From positions 32,449,407-32,513,406 of the forward strand of contig NC_079515.1 in NCBI RefSeq assembly GCF_000801105.2: DNA of 64,000 nucleotides, read 5' to 3'. The translations under genes and the position numbers were made by a program. Below the pieces are notes generated by a model. The model searched no databases and was not told where the DNA came from. It saw nothing but the letters and a program-made list of their open reading frames with translations. The stretch comes from Raphanus sativus (taxonomy: Eukaryota > Streptophyta > Magnoliopsida > Brassicales > Brassicaceae). This document shows, one piece after another, positions 24,153-35,932 of this stretch. Position 1 is the first letter of the stretch. Each line of letters starts with the position of its first letter.

Positions 24153-26516
24153 TTTTTTTGTTCTCTCTCTCACACGATTTAAGCGTGTGTCTGTCGTGTG
24201 TGAATTGAATTGTATAATCTTAGGATTTGGATTTTTATGGATTCCATAAAGGTTTTTTGAAAGCGAGAACTTCGTGATTTTGAATCTCTGTCAAAAAAAC
24301 TGTAATAAAATTCTAACTGTGAGGAATTGTATATTTTTTGTTAGATTCGTGACGATCTTGTGTATAGTGAACCTGATCAATTACGTGGATCGAGGAGTGA
24401 TTGCGAGTAATGGTGTTAACGGAAGCTCGAGGACTTGTGATTCCAAAGGCCTCTGCTCTGCTGGCACTGGCATTCAGTAATAATATACTCTCTCTCTCTT
24501 TTTTTCTTCTAATATTTGATTAATGAAAGACTGAAACTTTGTGTTGTTGATAACTTGATACAGAGGAGAGTTTGGGTTAAGCAACTTTCAAGATGGTCTT
24601 TTGTCTTCTGCCTTTATGGTTGGTCTTCTTGTTGCTTCTCCCATCTTCGCTGCCCTCTCCAAAAGGTTCACGCCTTTTAAACTGATTGGTGTTGGACTAA
24701 CTGTTTGGACTCTGGCTGCTGTTGGTTGCGGCTTCTCTTACAACTTCTGGATGATTGCTGTTTTCCGAATGTGATTGTCTCTGTCTCTCTCACTCTTTTG
24801 CAACAATTCAATCTTCTGTTTGTGTTCTTTTAACATGTTTTCTTTTAACAGGTTTGTTGGGGTTGGTGAAGCTTCCTTCATTAGTCTTGCAGCACCTTAC
24901 ATCGATGATAGCGCTCCTGCTGCACGGGTTTGTTTCCATTGCTGATTACTGTTAAAAGTTTTTTTTTCGTTTCTCTGCTCTGCTTAGACTAGTTTTGATC
25001 GTCTTTTTTTTTTTTCAGAAAAATCTGTGGCTTGGACTGTTCTACATGTGTATACCAGCAGGAGTTGCTCTTGGCTACGTGTTTGGTGGATATGTAAGAC
25101 TCTTTTCTCTTTATTACAAGGATATATATGATGTTTTATGTTTATATATATTGTTTGCTTTTAACGTTTCAGGTTGGAAACCATCTTGGATGGCGTTGGG
25201 CGTTTTACATTGAGGCAATCGCAATGGCTTTCTTTGTTGTTTTGTCCTTCTGTATCAAACCTCCACAGCTCAAAGGTTAGCCGTTGTTATCTTTTCGTTC
25301 TTGCTATTAATTAATCATAGAGTTTCTACTGGTTACTTTTCATTAATATGTTCCTCCTCTTTGTGTGGTGATAGGTTTTGCTGCTAAAGAATCGAAGAAA
25401 CCCTCTTCGTCTATTGAAACGGTCGCTCTCACACATGCGGAAGCTAAAGCCGTAACCCCCAAGTAAGTATCAGCTACTCTGAGCGTCTATATATATATGT
25501 ACACACACTAACATTCTTAAATTTTTCTTTTTGGGGAGTACAGACCAAAGACTCAGAACCTGGTAGTCGTATTTGGAAAGGACATGAAGGCTCTTTTCAG
25601 CGAGAAAGTATTTATAGTAAACGTTCTTGGATACATCACCTACAACTTTGTGATCGGAGCTTACTCGTATTGGGGACCAAAAGCTGGTTTTGGTATCTAC
25701 CATATGAAAAACGCAGATATGGTTTTTGGAGGCCTTACTATCATCTGTGGGATCATTGGGACGTTAGGCGGAAGCTATGTGCTTGATCGCATCAACGCTA
25801 CACTTCCAAACACCTTCAAGGTAAAAACTAAGATCCAAAACTTTCACTAAACACACCTTTTTATTACAATGATCAAATCCTTATCTTTGCTTGATTGTTT
25901 TTTATACAGTTACTAGCGGCATCAACTTTATTCGGCGCAGCCTTTTGTTTCGTTGCTTTCTGCATGAAGAATATGTATGCATTCATCGGTCTGTTTGCTG
26001 TGGGAGAGATTTTAATCTTCGCTCCACAGGTAAATATAATCAAAGCTTTTAAAGAGTTTTCTTTAACAGTTGCGCGAGCTTACAACATTGTGTATTCTTT
26101 CTTCTTTTTTGCAGGCTCCGGTTAACTTTGTGTGTCTGCATTGCGTTAGACCAAACTTGAGACCACTATCAATGGCATCTTCAACTGTTTTGATCCATAT
26201 CTTAGGAGATGTTCCTTCTTCTCCTCTGTATGGAAAAATGCAGGATCGTCTCAAAAACTGGAGGACATCAACTCTTATTATTACTTCAATCCTCTTCCTC
26301 GCAGCTATCATATGGGGCATTGGTTAGTAGTAGTTGAGAATCTTTTTTTCTTCTTGCTTGATGTGATGTATAATTTTCTAAGTAATCAATGTGTATTTGT
26401 TTGCAGGGATATTTATGAATAGTGTGGACCGTTCTAATGAAAAGAGTGAAGATGAGATCGAGGAGGAAGAGAAATTGGAGACCAAAGCAGACAACAACAA
26501 CTCTGTTCCCGTCTAA
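24018..26516 (+). CDS. Spinster-like major facilitator transporter
   Basis: A 12-helix MFS carrier of the spinster family, annotated in Arabidopsis as probable sphingolipid transporter spinster homolog 1 (At5g65687). Eleven exons with consistent phases: 24018-24103, 24345-24476, 24564-24770, 24852-24927, 25019-25093, 25173-25275, 25375-25462, 25544-25820, 25910-26029, 26115-26322, 26407-26516, giving 493 residues. Helix 1 contains VNLINYVDRG, where the conserved NYxDR motif of spinsters is intact. GVGEASF and FNVLGYITYNFVIG-like helices follow. The charged loop between helices 6 and 7 and an acidic Glu/Asp-rich tail are typical. The ATG at 24018 gives the short family N-terminus. A (GAT)n run lies in intron 1. 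Substrate is inferred from the family name only. Confidence 0.9.
24119..24150. repeat. (GAT)n trinucleotide run in intron 1
   Basis: About nine units of GAT/GAC just after the exon 1 donor of the spinster gene. Read as coding it would give an Asp run, but the donor AAG|GTGCAA precedes it. Confidence 0.75.
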
Positions 26517-27207
26517 TTTTGAAGACATTCATCAATTTTTCTTCCACCACAAAATAATTTTTTATATTTTTTTCTTTCACAATTGTTCAGTTGAACTACA
26601 ATTCATTTGATTCATTTTCTGTCTCCTTGCTTCTTAATTTCTTTGGTGTACATAAACTAATTTTTTAGAATAAATTTTTTGCTTTGATCCTTTTGAGTCC
26701 CTTATAAATGGATGGTTTTGTTTTCTTTGCAGCAAACATTTAAGGGAAAAAATGTAAATATACTTCAAGCAACAAAATCACAAAGGTAATACATTATCTA
26801 ATCTTATAATTCTATTTTAAAAACTATTTTAAATGTGTAATTGTTACAAACCCTGATTATCCTTTTTGAGTCTTAAGTAAATTCACAAGAAACTTAGATC
26901 AACAATATACCAAAAAGTGCTTGACAGAGGATTGCGACATTGCAACTAATTGAAGAAAGAAGCACTTATTTGTAGCGAGGCGGTTCCATGAACAGAGTAT
27001 GAAAACTTATTTTTGGATAAAACATTCAGGAAAGAAAAGAAAAAGAATAGTTCTCATTTCAACTAGAACAGAAATATGACAGAAAAACAAATAAGCCGCC
27101 AAATAGATGTCTAAACATTATTCATTTTATTTTTAAATGACCATATAAGCCGTTTTATTTTTATTTTATTTTTTGTTTAAATGGGTTGGTTCATCATCTT
27201 CATTACT
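26517..27207. other. Convergent 3' spacer
   Basis: This lies between the stops of the spinster gene (+) and PCK (-). It is AT-rich and presumably holds both 3' UTRs and polyadenylation sites. No other structure is seen. Confidence 0.6.
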
Positions 27208-30020
27208 TTAGAAGTTGGGACCAGCTGCAAGAATCTCTTCAGTCAATTTGCCATCATCTCCGATCTTATGACTTGTGAATGTCTCAAAATTGTTTCTGAA
27301 CAAACCAGCTAACTTCAACAATGTGTCCTTGTAAGCCTCTTTGTCTTCCCACTGCACCAAACAGAACACACATTCATTCATAAATGGATTATTATTCTCA
27401 CTCGTAACAAATACTACTAATAATTTCTTGTTTATTTTCTTTCCAACTTACTGCATTCATAGGTTCCAGAATCTCAGAAGGCACTCCTTCAACTTCATTT
27501 GGAATCTCCAAACCAAAAATCTCTGTTTTCTGATAAGTTGCATTCAACAGACTTCCCGAATGTATAGCATCAATAATCTTTCTTGTATACGCCAACTTGA
27601 TCCTACTTCCAGATCCATAGCTGCAATATTTATCAACAGTACAAAGTTTTAACAGTTGATATATGTTTATTTTTGTGATTACGTTTGAGAGTTTGAAGTA
27701 TAAATGGATGGCAGTACCTTCCACCGGACCAGCCGGTGTTAACAAGCCAACCAGTGGCTCCTTGAGCTTGCATTTTCTCCGCTAACATAGCTGCGTATTT
27801 GGTTGGGTGAAGCATAATGAAAGCAGCACCAAAACAAGCCGAGAAGGTAGCTCGTGGCTCCTTAACTCCCTCCTCTGTTCCTGCAACCTACAAAAACCAC
27901 ATATTCGATTCTCATCAACCTTAAACTCGTCTTTGGTTGTGTCTTGTATGGTGACGATTATATAAGAAGACTTACAAGGGCAGTGTAGCCACTGATGAAA
28001 TGATACATAGTCTGAGCAAGATTCAGCTTGCTTATTGGTGGCAACACACCAAAGGCATCACAAGCCAATAGGATCACGTTCTTAGGGTGTGGTCCAACGC
28101 ACGGTATCTTAGAGTTAGGGATATACTCAATCGGATAAGCCGCACGTGTGTTCTCCGTCACCGACTTGTCGTTATAGTCCACTTCTCTCGTGTGCTCATC
28201 AAACACAACGTTCTCCAAAACTGTTACGTGATATATATAGTTAGGGTAAACGTTTTTGTGAAAAAGAAAGGAGTTTCGTTTTAAAAATCTACGTACCAGT
28301 TCCAAACTTGATAGCGTTCCAGATATCAGGCTCTTTCTCCCTCGACAAATCAATGCATTTCGCGTAACAGCCACCTTCGATGTTCGAAACTCCAGCATTA
28401 CTCCAACAATGCTCATCATCACCAATCAAATACCGGTTATGATCGGTCGACAATGTAGTCTTTCCGGTTCCAGATAAACCGAAAAAGAGAGCAACATCTC
28501 CTTCTTTTCCCATGTTACAACCGGAGTGAAGTGACAAGATCTTTCGCTTAGGCATCAGGTAATGCATCACACCAAAGAGCCCTTTCTTCATTTCACCAGC
28601 GTACTGTGTCCCTAGAATCACCATCTCTCTTCTTCCTAGGTTTATGTCGACACTAGTCGATGATGTCATGTAGTGAGTGTAACGGTTGCATGGGAATTTT
28701 CCAGCGTTGTAGATGGTGAAATCGGGTGTCCCGAAATTCTCTAGCTCTTGAGGTGTTGGACGGATACACATGTTGTGCATGAAAAGTGAATGGTAAGCTC
28801 TTGCTGATACTATTCTGACTTTGATTCTGTTCTCTGGGTCCCAGTTCAGGAATTGGTCATTCACAAACACCTGACCATAAGAAATAAATTATAACCAATG
28901 ATTGCTTTTTATATAATAGTGCAAAAATAATTTTAACTACAATCTTTAATTAATGTTTGTTTGGCTGAGTTTACCTTGTCCAAAGAGTTCAAGTAATCAA
29001 CAGCTCTTTCTCGGTTCACCAAAAAGGTCTGTTCATCCATCTCAATGTTTGGTGATCCTCTGTTTATAAAAATATGTAACATAAATAATTTGAGTTTCCA
29101 ACATTATATATTTGGGTGATGTGCATTATGTAAATGTAGATAAGAGAGGGACTTACTTTCCCCACCAAAGCTCGGCCGCAGTTGTCTCATCCTTAACCAC
29201 ACGCTTGTCTTTAGGAGACCGGCCAGTTTTGGCTCCCGATAACGTCGCCAACGCACCGTTCGATGTTATAAACGATCCTTTCTCATATTTTATCGCCTGC
29301 TCGTACAATTCTGCAAATCATGAAATACGAAATGTGACTTTTGTGTGTTTTTTAAATCAAAACTTGTTGATGAAAATGGGTGGCGTTTTAGGATGGTTAC
29401 CGGCGGGAGAGAGGTTGTGAAGGATATGCGTGAATTTCAAGCCGCTGTCACTGACGTCAGCAGCTGGAACTGATGTAGGAGTGTGTGGCACGTGTGCCAC
29501 TTTCGCGGCCGACGTGGGATCTCCTTTGATTAACTTCGGTCCTGTCTCTCTCGTCAACGAAGCCAACGATGCACTGTCGATTCATCAAAAATTTTATCTA
29601 ACGTCTCGTTACCATTGTTTTATCAAATTTCATATAATATATATATATATATTATCGACCGAGGTATGTATGTTGGTCCATGATTGGTAACATGCAAAAC
29701 GATGAAACTATTAATAACGAATATTGTACATACCTGACGGATTGAAGCATGGTGTCGCGGGAGGAAGGAGTGGTAGGGCCACTGGTTCCCATCACCAGAC
29801 CACCTCCTTCTTTGCGAGGAGTGGTAGGAGCAGATCGTTTCTTCTGGAGACTGTGGAGCTCGTCGATTGTCTGGAAGTTTACCCGCGATGCGGTGTCATC
29901 GTGACATACGTCTACAGACTTGGCTCCCTTCTCCGTAGTGATCCTCGGAAGCGCATCACGCGCCGCCGCAGCCGAGAAACTGAAGTCTCCATCAGTGTTT
30001 TCGATTCCGTTCCCCGCCAT
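27208..30020 (-). CDS. PCK2: Phosphoenolpyruvate carboxykinase (ATP)
   Basis: Converts oxaloacetate plus ATP to phosphoenolpyruvate, CO2 and ADP in the cytosol, the entry step of gluconeogenesis. Nine exons on the minus strand: 29734-30020, 29401-29573, 29157-29310, 28975-29059, 28297-28870, 27976-28220, 27718-27887, 27452-27620, 27208-27351. All junctions are GT-AG with matching phases, giving 666 residues. The large exon 5 carries the kinase-1a P-loop [11 protein letters not shown] and the LIGDDEHCW motif that binds Mg/ATP, both intact. A plant-specific N-terminal extension with the [12 protein letters not shown] phosphorylation-type motif is present. The C-terminus ends in [12 protein letters not shown], typical of plant enzymes. 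Position beside the spinster and BAM1 genes points to the At5g65690 (PCK2) lineage and not PCK1. Confidence 0.93.
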
Positions 30021-30766
30021 TTTCCACCAACTTGTGATTAAATATACACAATTAACACACAATAATATACAGGTTTATGAATGTAAAGAGAAGTATGAAG
30101 AAAATGTTATTACCGGTATGTCTTCTCTTTTCTTCTTGTAGAATAATAAGAATATATAAATAAGAAGAAGAAAAAAATTATGGAGGAGAGGAAATCAATG
30201 GTTGATGATGGAAAAGAAGGAGACGAATCCGCTTTTATAGGCTTTCCTTTGACTCGGTTTCTTTTAATCCAATCAAAATAGGCGTCTTAACTATGCTTGA
30301 ACGTCATTGGTCTTTAGCTGATTCATGATTATCACGTTACAAATGTAAGGAATGCGTATATATGATATTAATGTAGGTAAGATTATTAGTAGTCTAATAT
30401 GGTAAGATGACTAGACATTGCGTTGGCCTTAACACAGGATTAGACACTTATGGAAATGTGGTAGATCAATTTGTATACTACATACCCGATTTGTCCGATG
30501 GTCGATAACGTTTTCGTGTCTCCGCGTTTGTAATCATACGACGACCATGGATAACAATATATTTTTGGATTTCAAATGTAAAATGTCATTTTCCAAAGTA
30601 GAAAGTACACGTATCTTTTGATTGCGATTTTTTCTCTAATCAATATAGATTATTCCTTCAGTTGTTTGACAGTTTTATAACATTAGGCGAAAACTTGAAA
30701 CCCGTATTGTACTCATGTATATATGTTTAAATTGTATTTTGATGTATACTATATTTTTAATAAGTA
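30021..30766. other. PCK promoter region
   Basis: The spacer upstream of PCK has a TA-rich leader segment at 30120-30180. I can assign no specific cis-element with confidence. Confidence 0.5.
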
Positions 30767-31690
30767 CTAGATCTTGACCCGCCCAACCGGGCGGGTATTT
30801 ATTTTATGTTTTTAATTTTTTTATTTATAAATGATATATTTAAAATATTTAAACATAAAGTTAGATTGAAAATTAACATTTGTAGTTATAATAAAAATTA
30901 AAAGTTAAAAAAAATATTTTGATATAAATTTTAAATTCCGAATTAAAATAATATAGAGATGGGTCATAATTTTTTCAAATTCTAAAATCTTAGCATTATT
31001 GATAAAAAATCAAATAATTTATAAATAAATAAAATATGTAACATATTTGAAATTAAAATAAATTTGTTAAAAAAAAATCTTACGCTATTGTTGTTTATTT
31101 TTATAGTTTGACCTGTGGCTGTATAAATATTTGCTTTCACTTCAATTTTTTTCTTTCTTCTAATGATAATATCTATATATATATAAATTAATATGTATTA
31201 CATAATTGTTAGTATAACATTTTAAAACAAAAAAAATATTTATTACTTTAAATAATTATACTATATGATTTTAGTCGTCTATTATATCACAGTGTATCAT
31301 ATAAAAATCTAATATTTATAACTAATTGGATTTATATTATAAAAGTGTTATACTAACAATTTATAAATAAAATATTTTATATTTTATTTATATGATATAT
31401 AAATTGATTTTGATGTGTGATTTTATTTTATTATTTTTATTAATAAGTATTGAAAAATATTTAATGTTAACAAAAAAATTATAAGGAAATTTATTTTGGT
31501 TAAGATTCATTCTATTAAAGAAATCTATTATTTAAATTAGGAAAAAACATTAAATACTTAAATCTATCATTTAAATAAGGAAAATACAAAATTCTCTACT
31601 ATCATTGTTACCAAACAAATTTTTTATTTTTAAACTCCTATCCCTATTACCAAACAAAAGCTTAAAGTACTTTTACTTTAATAAGATAGA
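30767..31690 (-). mobile_element. Non-autonomous Helitron (copy A)
   Basis: On the minus strand the element starts TCTATCTTATTAAA-like, preceded by A, and ends CTAG followed by T. This is the TC...CTRR insertion between A and T expected of Helitrons. Six bases inside the CTAG end lies a perfect hairpin, ACCCGCCC-AACC-GGGCGGGT (30777-30796). The 924 bp are extremely AT-rich and have no ORF, so it depends on a helicase supplied elsewhere. It shares both termini with the copy at 47220-47862. Confidence 0.75.
30777..30796. other. Helitron 3' terminal hairpin (copy A)
   Basis: An 8-bp perfect stem with a 4-base loop in an otherwise AT-rich surround. It is the Helitron terminator-like hairpin. Confidence 0.75.
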
Positions 31691-32003
31691 TTTATATAGC
31701 TGTTTGCAAGGCACAGGTTTTTTGAAAAAAACAGTATTCAGAAAGAAATAATATCGCTGTATTAATTTGAAAGGTGATCCAACGTGGGCTGTTGTAAACA
31801 AAAGTTTACTCAACATTCGATACATTTAATTATACTTAACCTTTTAGGAAGGTCAATGTTGACAGCTTTTGCAGATCATAGCCACGTCTGCTGACTTATC
31901 TCTACTTCGTATCACGATGACGGCAATAACACGTGGACCTTTTAGAGTACCAAACTTTTTTTTTATTAACCTAGATTATCCCATACCTATGAAAAACTTA
32001 GAT
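31691..32003. other. Short spacer between Helitron A and the retroposon
   Basis: Nothing recognisable beyond mixed-composition spacer. Confidence 0.5.
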
Positions 32004-32748
32004 CAATCTCTAAATAGACGTGTTTTCTCTCTCTTATCTCTCTCGAATTATTTAGAGAGAGAGAGCTTCGTCTTTTTACTGTGAGAAATCAACAGGATGG
32101 ATGATGGGTTCTCTTCATCTATTCGCCGGATTCTCAACGGTATCGATTCCCGGCATTCGGGCTTTGACTCTGGCAAGCGGCGGTTTCGTTAACGTCGTCT
32201 TGGCCGGCTTCTCTTCCGGCAAGCAGCGGCTTCTATAGTGTTGATCTTGGCCGGCTTTCTCTCCGGCATGCGATGGCTTCTTCAGCGTCGTATTGGCTGG
32301 TTTATCTTCGTCCTATCATCGTTTCATCTTCGATGTTGGGTAGATCTTTTACACCGGATTTTCCGGTTTATTTGTATAGTATTACGTTTTATCTCTTGCG
32401 TTTATTGTTTTGTCTCTCGTTGTTGTTGGTGCGTTTGATCTAGAGCTTCCTGTTTCTGGTGTGTTCCGGTGCTCGATTTAACTCTCCGGCGGCGAGCTTC
32501 TTGCCGGTGACGTGGGTGACGTTTCTGCTTCTGAGCCACATGTCTTCTTCATCTCTCTCGGAGCAACACGTGGCTTTGTGTTGTCGGTAAAATGTTATTA
32601 TTCACTTTTTGGGCTTTCGCTGTTTGGACCTTTTATTACCCCTACTTGTGTTTAATCTTTCGGACAGTGTTGTTCTTGTTGGCATTTTGGGCTTTTAGTA
32701 ATAAAGAGATGATACAGAGGAAAAAAAAAACAATTTCTAAATAGACGT
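32004..32748 (+). mobile_element. Poly(A)-tailed retroposon of unknown family
   Basis: An 18-bp direct repeat with one mismatch (CAATCTCTAAATAGACGT at 32004-32021, CAATTTCTAAATAGACGT at 32731-32748) brackets a 709-bp insert. The insert ends in AATAAA (about 32700) and ten A residues, so it was reverse transcribed from a polyadenylated RNA. It is clearly more GC-rich than its surroundings and contains two tandem copies of a roughly 49-bp unit with CTTGGCCGGC (about 32198 and 32247). It lacks any long ORF and has no visible pol III boxes. Candidates are a Sadhu-like non-autonomous retroposon, a 5'-truncated LINE or a retrocopy of a non-coding transcript. Confidence 0.75.
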
Positions 32749-33304
32749 ACATTCCACGGGTAGGTATTCTCTTTAGACATGCAAATAGATCCTAGAGGAT
32801 GGACCTATATTCTTCTAGATATCCAAAAATTATGCGTACCATCTGCGTAGGTGAATCAAACCTGAAATGTATTGTTTTATTATCATTCGACCAAACTGTT
32901 CCGTTGCGGATGAATAAGCTTTTTCTGAAAATGTAAAACCGAATGTAGTCGGTAGATATTTCACCACTAATACTACATCGAGAGATTGAACCCAAAAAGA
33001 GAAATTGTCAGTAAATAAATAAATACATCACTTTTTGCATTCACTAATGCTCCCTCCGTTTTTATAACTGGGCCTTTGGGTATAGGTCCATTTTCTTTAA
33101 CAGGTTGTTTGTGATGCAGTTCTTGTTAATACTTTAAAGCTTTTACATATCGGCCCACGCTGTGGCGGCATGAAAGGTTAAGCTTCGGGGAGTGTATCAA
33201 CGGGCTTTACTAATACTAATTCTTCCATCTTGTGTTTTACAGTATTCGGTCTATTGAGCTACAAATACATCAAAAGCTGACAATATGTATATGTTAACGA
33301 CAAT

Positions 33305-33340
33305 ATGTATATGTTGTTCAAAAAAAAAAATGTATATGTT
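33305..33340 (+). mobile_element. Poly(A)-tailed micro-insertion with 11-bp direct repeats
   Basis: ATGTATATGTT at 33305-33315 and 33330-33340 flanks GTTC followed by ten A. A further tandem copy of the flank lies just upstream (from about 33280), so the locus has rearranged more than once. Confidence 0.55.
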
Positions 33341-33484
33341 AACGACGATTGTATTTTTTGTAAACACTTTTTCAATCTTCAAACCGTACATGGCCCTAAA
33401 TTCTACAACAAAAGAAAATAATATTTCATTATTTTCAGTTGTAGTGAATATTAATAAATCATATGCAAATTGCCTATCAAGGAT

Positions 33485-33552
33485 AAGTTAGTTTTTTGTC
33501 CTTTATAAATAATATTCAGATGGCAAAAAAAAAAAAAGTTAGTTTTTTGTCC
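33485..33552 (+). mobile_element. Poly(A)-tailed micro-insertion with 17-bp direct repeats
   Basis: AAGTTAGTTTTTTGTCC at 33485-33501 is repeated exactly at 33536-33552. The 34-bp insert has 23 AT-rich bases ending GATGGC and then an A tail. Confidence 0.75.
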
Positions 33553-34660
33553 ATTAGTTCCAGATTCTTTGGCCACTGACCATCTGGAATCACGTCTGTA
33601 AGTGGGTCTTCCACATTAATGATCATTTGATTCAATTTTTAACACCCAAATCATTGCAACTTGGCGCTACATTTTATAATGCTTTTGTCAATGTGGTATG
33701 GAGTAGCTAATAACAAAATTAGTTGTTAATAACATTCTGTTTGTACCTCCCTTTAGTTTCCGATTGAATATAGAATTATAGTTTCATCTTTAAGAACCAG
33801 AAAATAAGGGACTCAACTAACCCTACAAATCTTATATTATTGGAGACATATATCCTATATAAAAAATTAAAAATATGCATTCTCTCATGGAAAAGAAATA
33901 AAGATCCTTATTAACTTATTCCAGTTTTACTTTTTATAGTCACTTTCTTTTTCGTTTTCAAGATACCTAGATATGCCAATTAAGGCTGAAATTCGATCCG
34001 CAACAGTTCTAAAATTTATAGGATTTGATATAATTTTATAGGTCTAAAAATTGAATCTTTCGGATTCAACCCATTTGGACTTTATATATTTTGAGGGTAA
34101 CCCTGTTTCGGTTAGAACCGGTCCAAAACTCCGAAACTATATTTTAGTATATATATTATCATTCTTGCTACTAAAAGAGAAAACCATTATTGATACTAAA
34201 TACTATTTAATATTTTTGATCCAAACTTTAATAAAGAAAATATGAAAATCGTTAATGCAACTTATTGTTATTATTATAAGTGTCACATTTTAAATTTTTC
34301 AAATGTATCTTCTTCTTTTATATATAAAATGTTTTATTTTTAACATACAAAATATGAAACATTTGACATGTTTTATCATAAATTTTGTTTTTTTTTAATT
34401 TATATATGATTATTTAAGTCGTATTAAATTTATTTTGTTTATAATATGTTTTAAGGCATACGAAAAAGTAAAACATTTTTGTTGAAGAAAAAAAGTTTAA
34501 ACTTATTATATATTTAAAACAAAAAGTTTAAACTGATTTTTATGAAAATTTACATGTATCAAAATTATGGAAGTGACAATAACAAATTATTTTTTGAAAA
34601 TCTAAAAAAAAAAAAAATGAAAAACCCTGCAATTAAATTGGTTGTACCGCAACCACTGGA

Positions 34661-34686
34661 AATGTCTTGGTCTGATATTATTAATC
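34661..34686. repeat. 26-bp dispersed repeat, copy 1
   Basis: Starts AATGTCTTGGTCTGATA. A copy with one mismatch lies at 35323-35348. The function is unknown. Confidence 0.6.
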
Positions 34687-34728
34687 AGCATTATTGGTTG
34701 TACAGCAGCCACTGGAATTTTTTTTTGA

Positions 34729-34773
34729 TAAATATTTAAGTTTTTTTTTTAGAACAACAGTTAAATATTTAAG
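34729..34773 (-). mobile_element. Poly(A)-tailed micro-insertion with 12-bp direct repeats
   Basis: TAAATATTTAAG at 34729-34740 and 34762-34773 flanks 21 bases. On the minus strand these read ACTGTTGTTCT and then ten A. Confidence 0.6.
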
Positions 34774-35225
34774 TTTATCGCTACTATTTTCAAAAGCTAC
34801 TACAAAATAACAAGAGTAAAATAGTATGACACCATATTGCAATTGTAAAAGTTATTAGTATGGATGAGAAATGTCATCGTACGTTACATAGAGCACACGG
34901 GAAGCGGATTACATACTATTAGGAGTATTATCTATCTTTAGAGGGAACGTATATATGTTTCCTGTAAGCAGGGAACTTATCACTTAGTCATGTAGTTCAA
35001 GTACCAGCAACACAAAAACCATGAATCTTTAAATTTACGTTTGGAAGAAAACGCCAAACGCAATCGCTCACTCGGTCATAGGTTCACACATACACATGTC
35101 TCTCACAGACGCAGCATTATTGGTCATAAATCATAATTCGACAGCGAGCGAGCGAGTTTGATTTTACTGTTGATCCTCGAGGCTCGAGTTACTCTTTTTT
35201 TGTTCTGTCTTTACGGTTAACACTT

Positions 35226-35325
35226 GACATCGCACGAAGAGAGATTTGAATGGGTTTTTAACTGATTAATTTTAACGTGAGATTTGAATGGGTTTTTAAC
35301 GTGAATGGGTTCTTAACTGATTAAT
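35226..35325. repeat. Short tandem repeats
   Basis: Three partial copies of a unit containing GAATGGGTT(T/C)TTAAC, two of them also containing ACTGATTAAT. Confidence 0.7.
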
Positions 35326-35348
35326 GTCTTGGTCTGATAGTATTAATC
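35323..35348. repeat. 26-bp dispersed repeat, copy 2
   Basis: Partner of 34661-34686 with one mismatch, in the same orientation. Confidence 0.6.
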
Positions 35349-35932
35349 TTTAAAGAACCACCTGGAATCCTTTTTATCCTTATAACCCTTTAAGTTTGCT
35401 ACTAGCATTAGACGATAATGATGATCACATGAGTAATCATGATTATTAATATTAAAGATATAAAGTACAATAAATCTATTACTTTTGAACGGCACGATAA
35501 TATAAACTAGCTCTAAAATTACTTTTGATTTTGATGTCCAGCGTTGCAAGCACACTCTCTAATAATCCACTACACTACACTACACTACACTTCTGCATTT
35601 TATAGTTTTATTAAAAAAGAAAAAAGCATACATCATTTATTTATTTTCACTTTTTCAGTCAGAATTTTGGATGTGAAAATTACAAAAAGGAAGATAATAA
35701 AAAGCTAAAAAGACCAATTAATTCTCCAGTACCAATCTCTGCATTACAAAAAAAGGTCACTCCCGTCGGCTACTGCTTGTCGCAATCATGCACATAGGGT
35801 CCCCTTCCAAAAATCATACTCCTATCATTTTATACTTATTATTATATCTTACTTACTAAATTATTAATTTCTGAAATAATTATATACCATATCTTCAAAA
35901 AATAGCTAAGATTTTTAAAAAGAAAAAAAAAC

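Larger units (their letters stand above)
32749..35932. other. Spacer with several short duplications
   Basis: No gene is visible. The stretch holds three micro-insertions (33305-33340, 33485-33552, 34729-34773). A single end of a Stowaway-like sequence (CTCCCTCCGTTTTT near 33050) has no partner. A 26-bp sequence occurs twice (34661-34686, 35323-35348), and tandem repeats lie at 35226-35325. A CTACA microsatellite is at 35565-35591. The right end, next to 35932, is the probable 3' UTR of the WAVH2-like gene. Confidence 0.6.

Noticed and set aside
24018..24182. Asp-rich C-terminus read through the spinster exon 1 donor
   Set aside because: The Asp run is encoded by an intronic GAT repeat. Splicing at 24103/24104 joins the conserved NYVDR helix in frame.
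33047..33065. CTCCCTCCGTTTTT, a typical Stowaway MITE end
   Set aside because: No matching inverted end or TA duplication was found nearby, so no element can be bounded.
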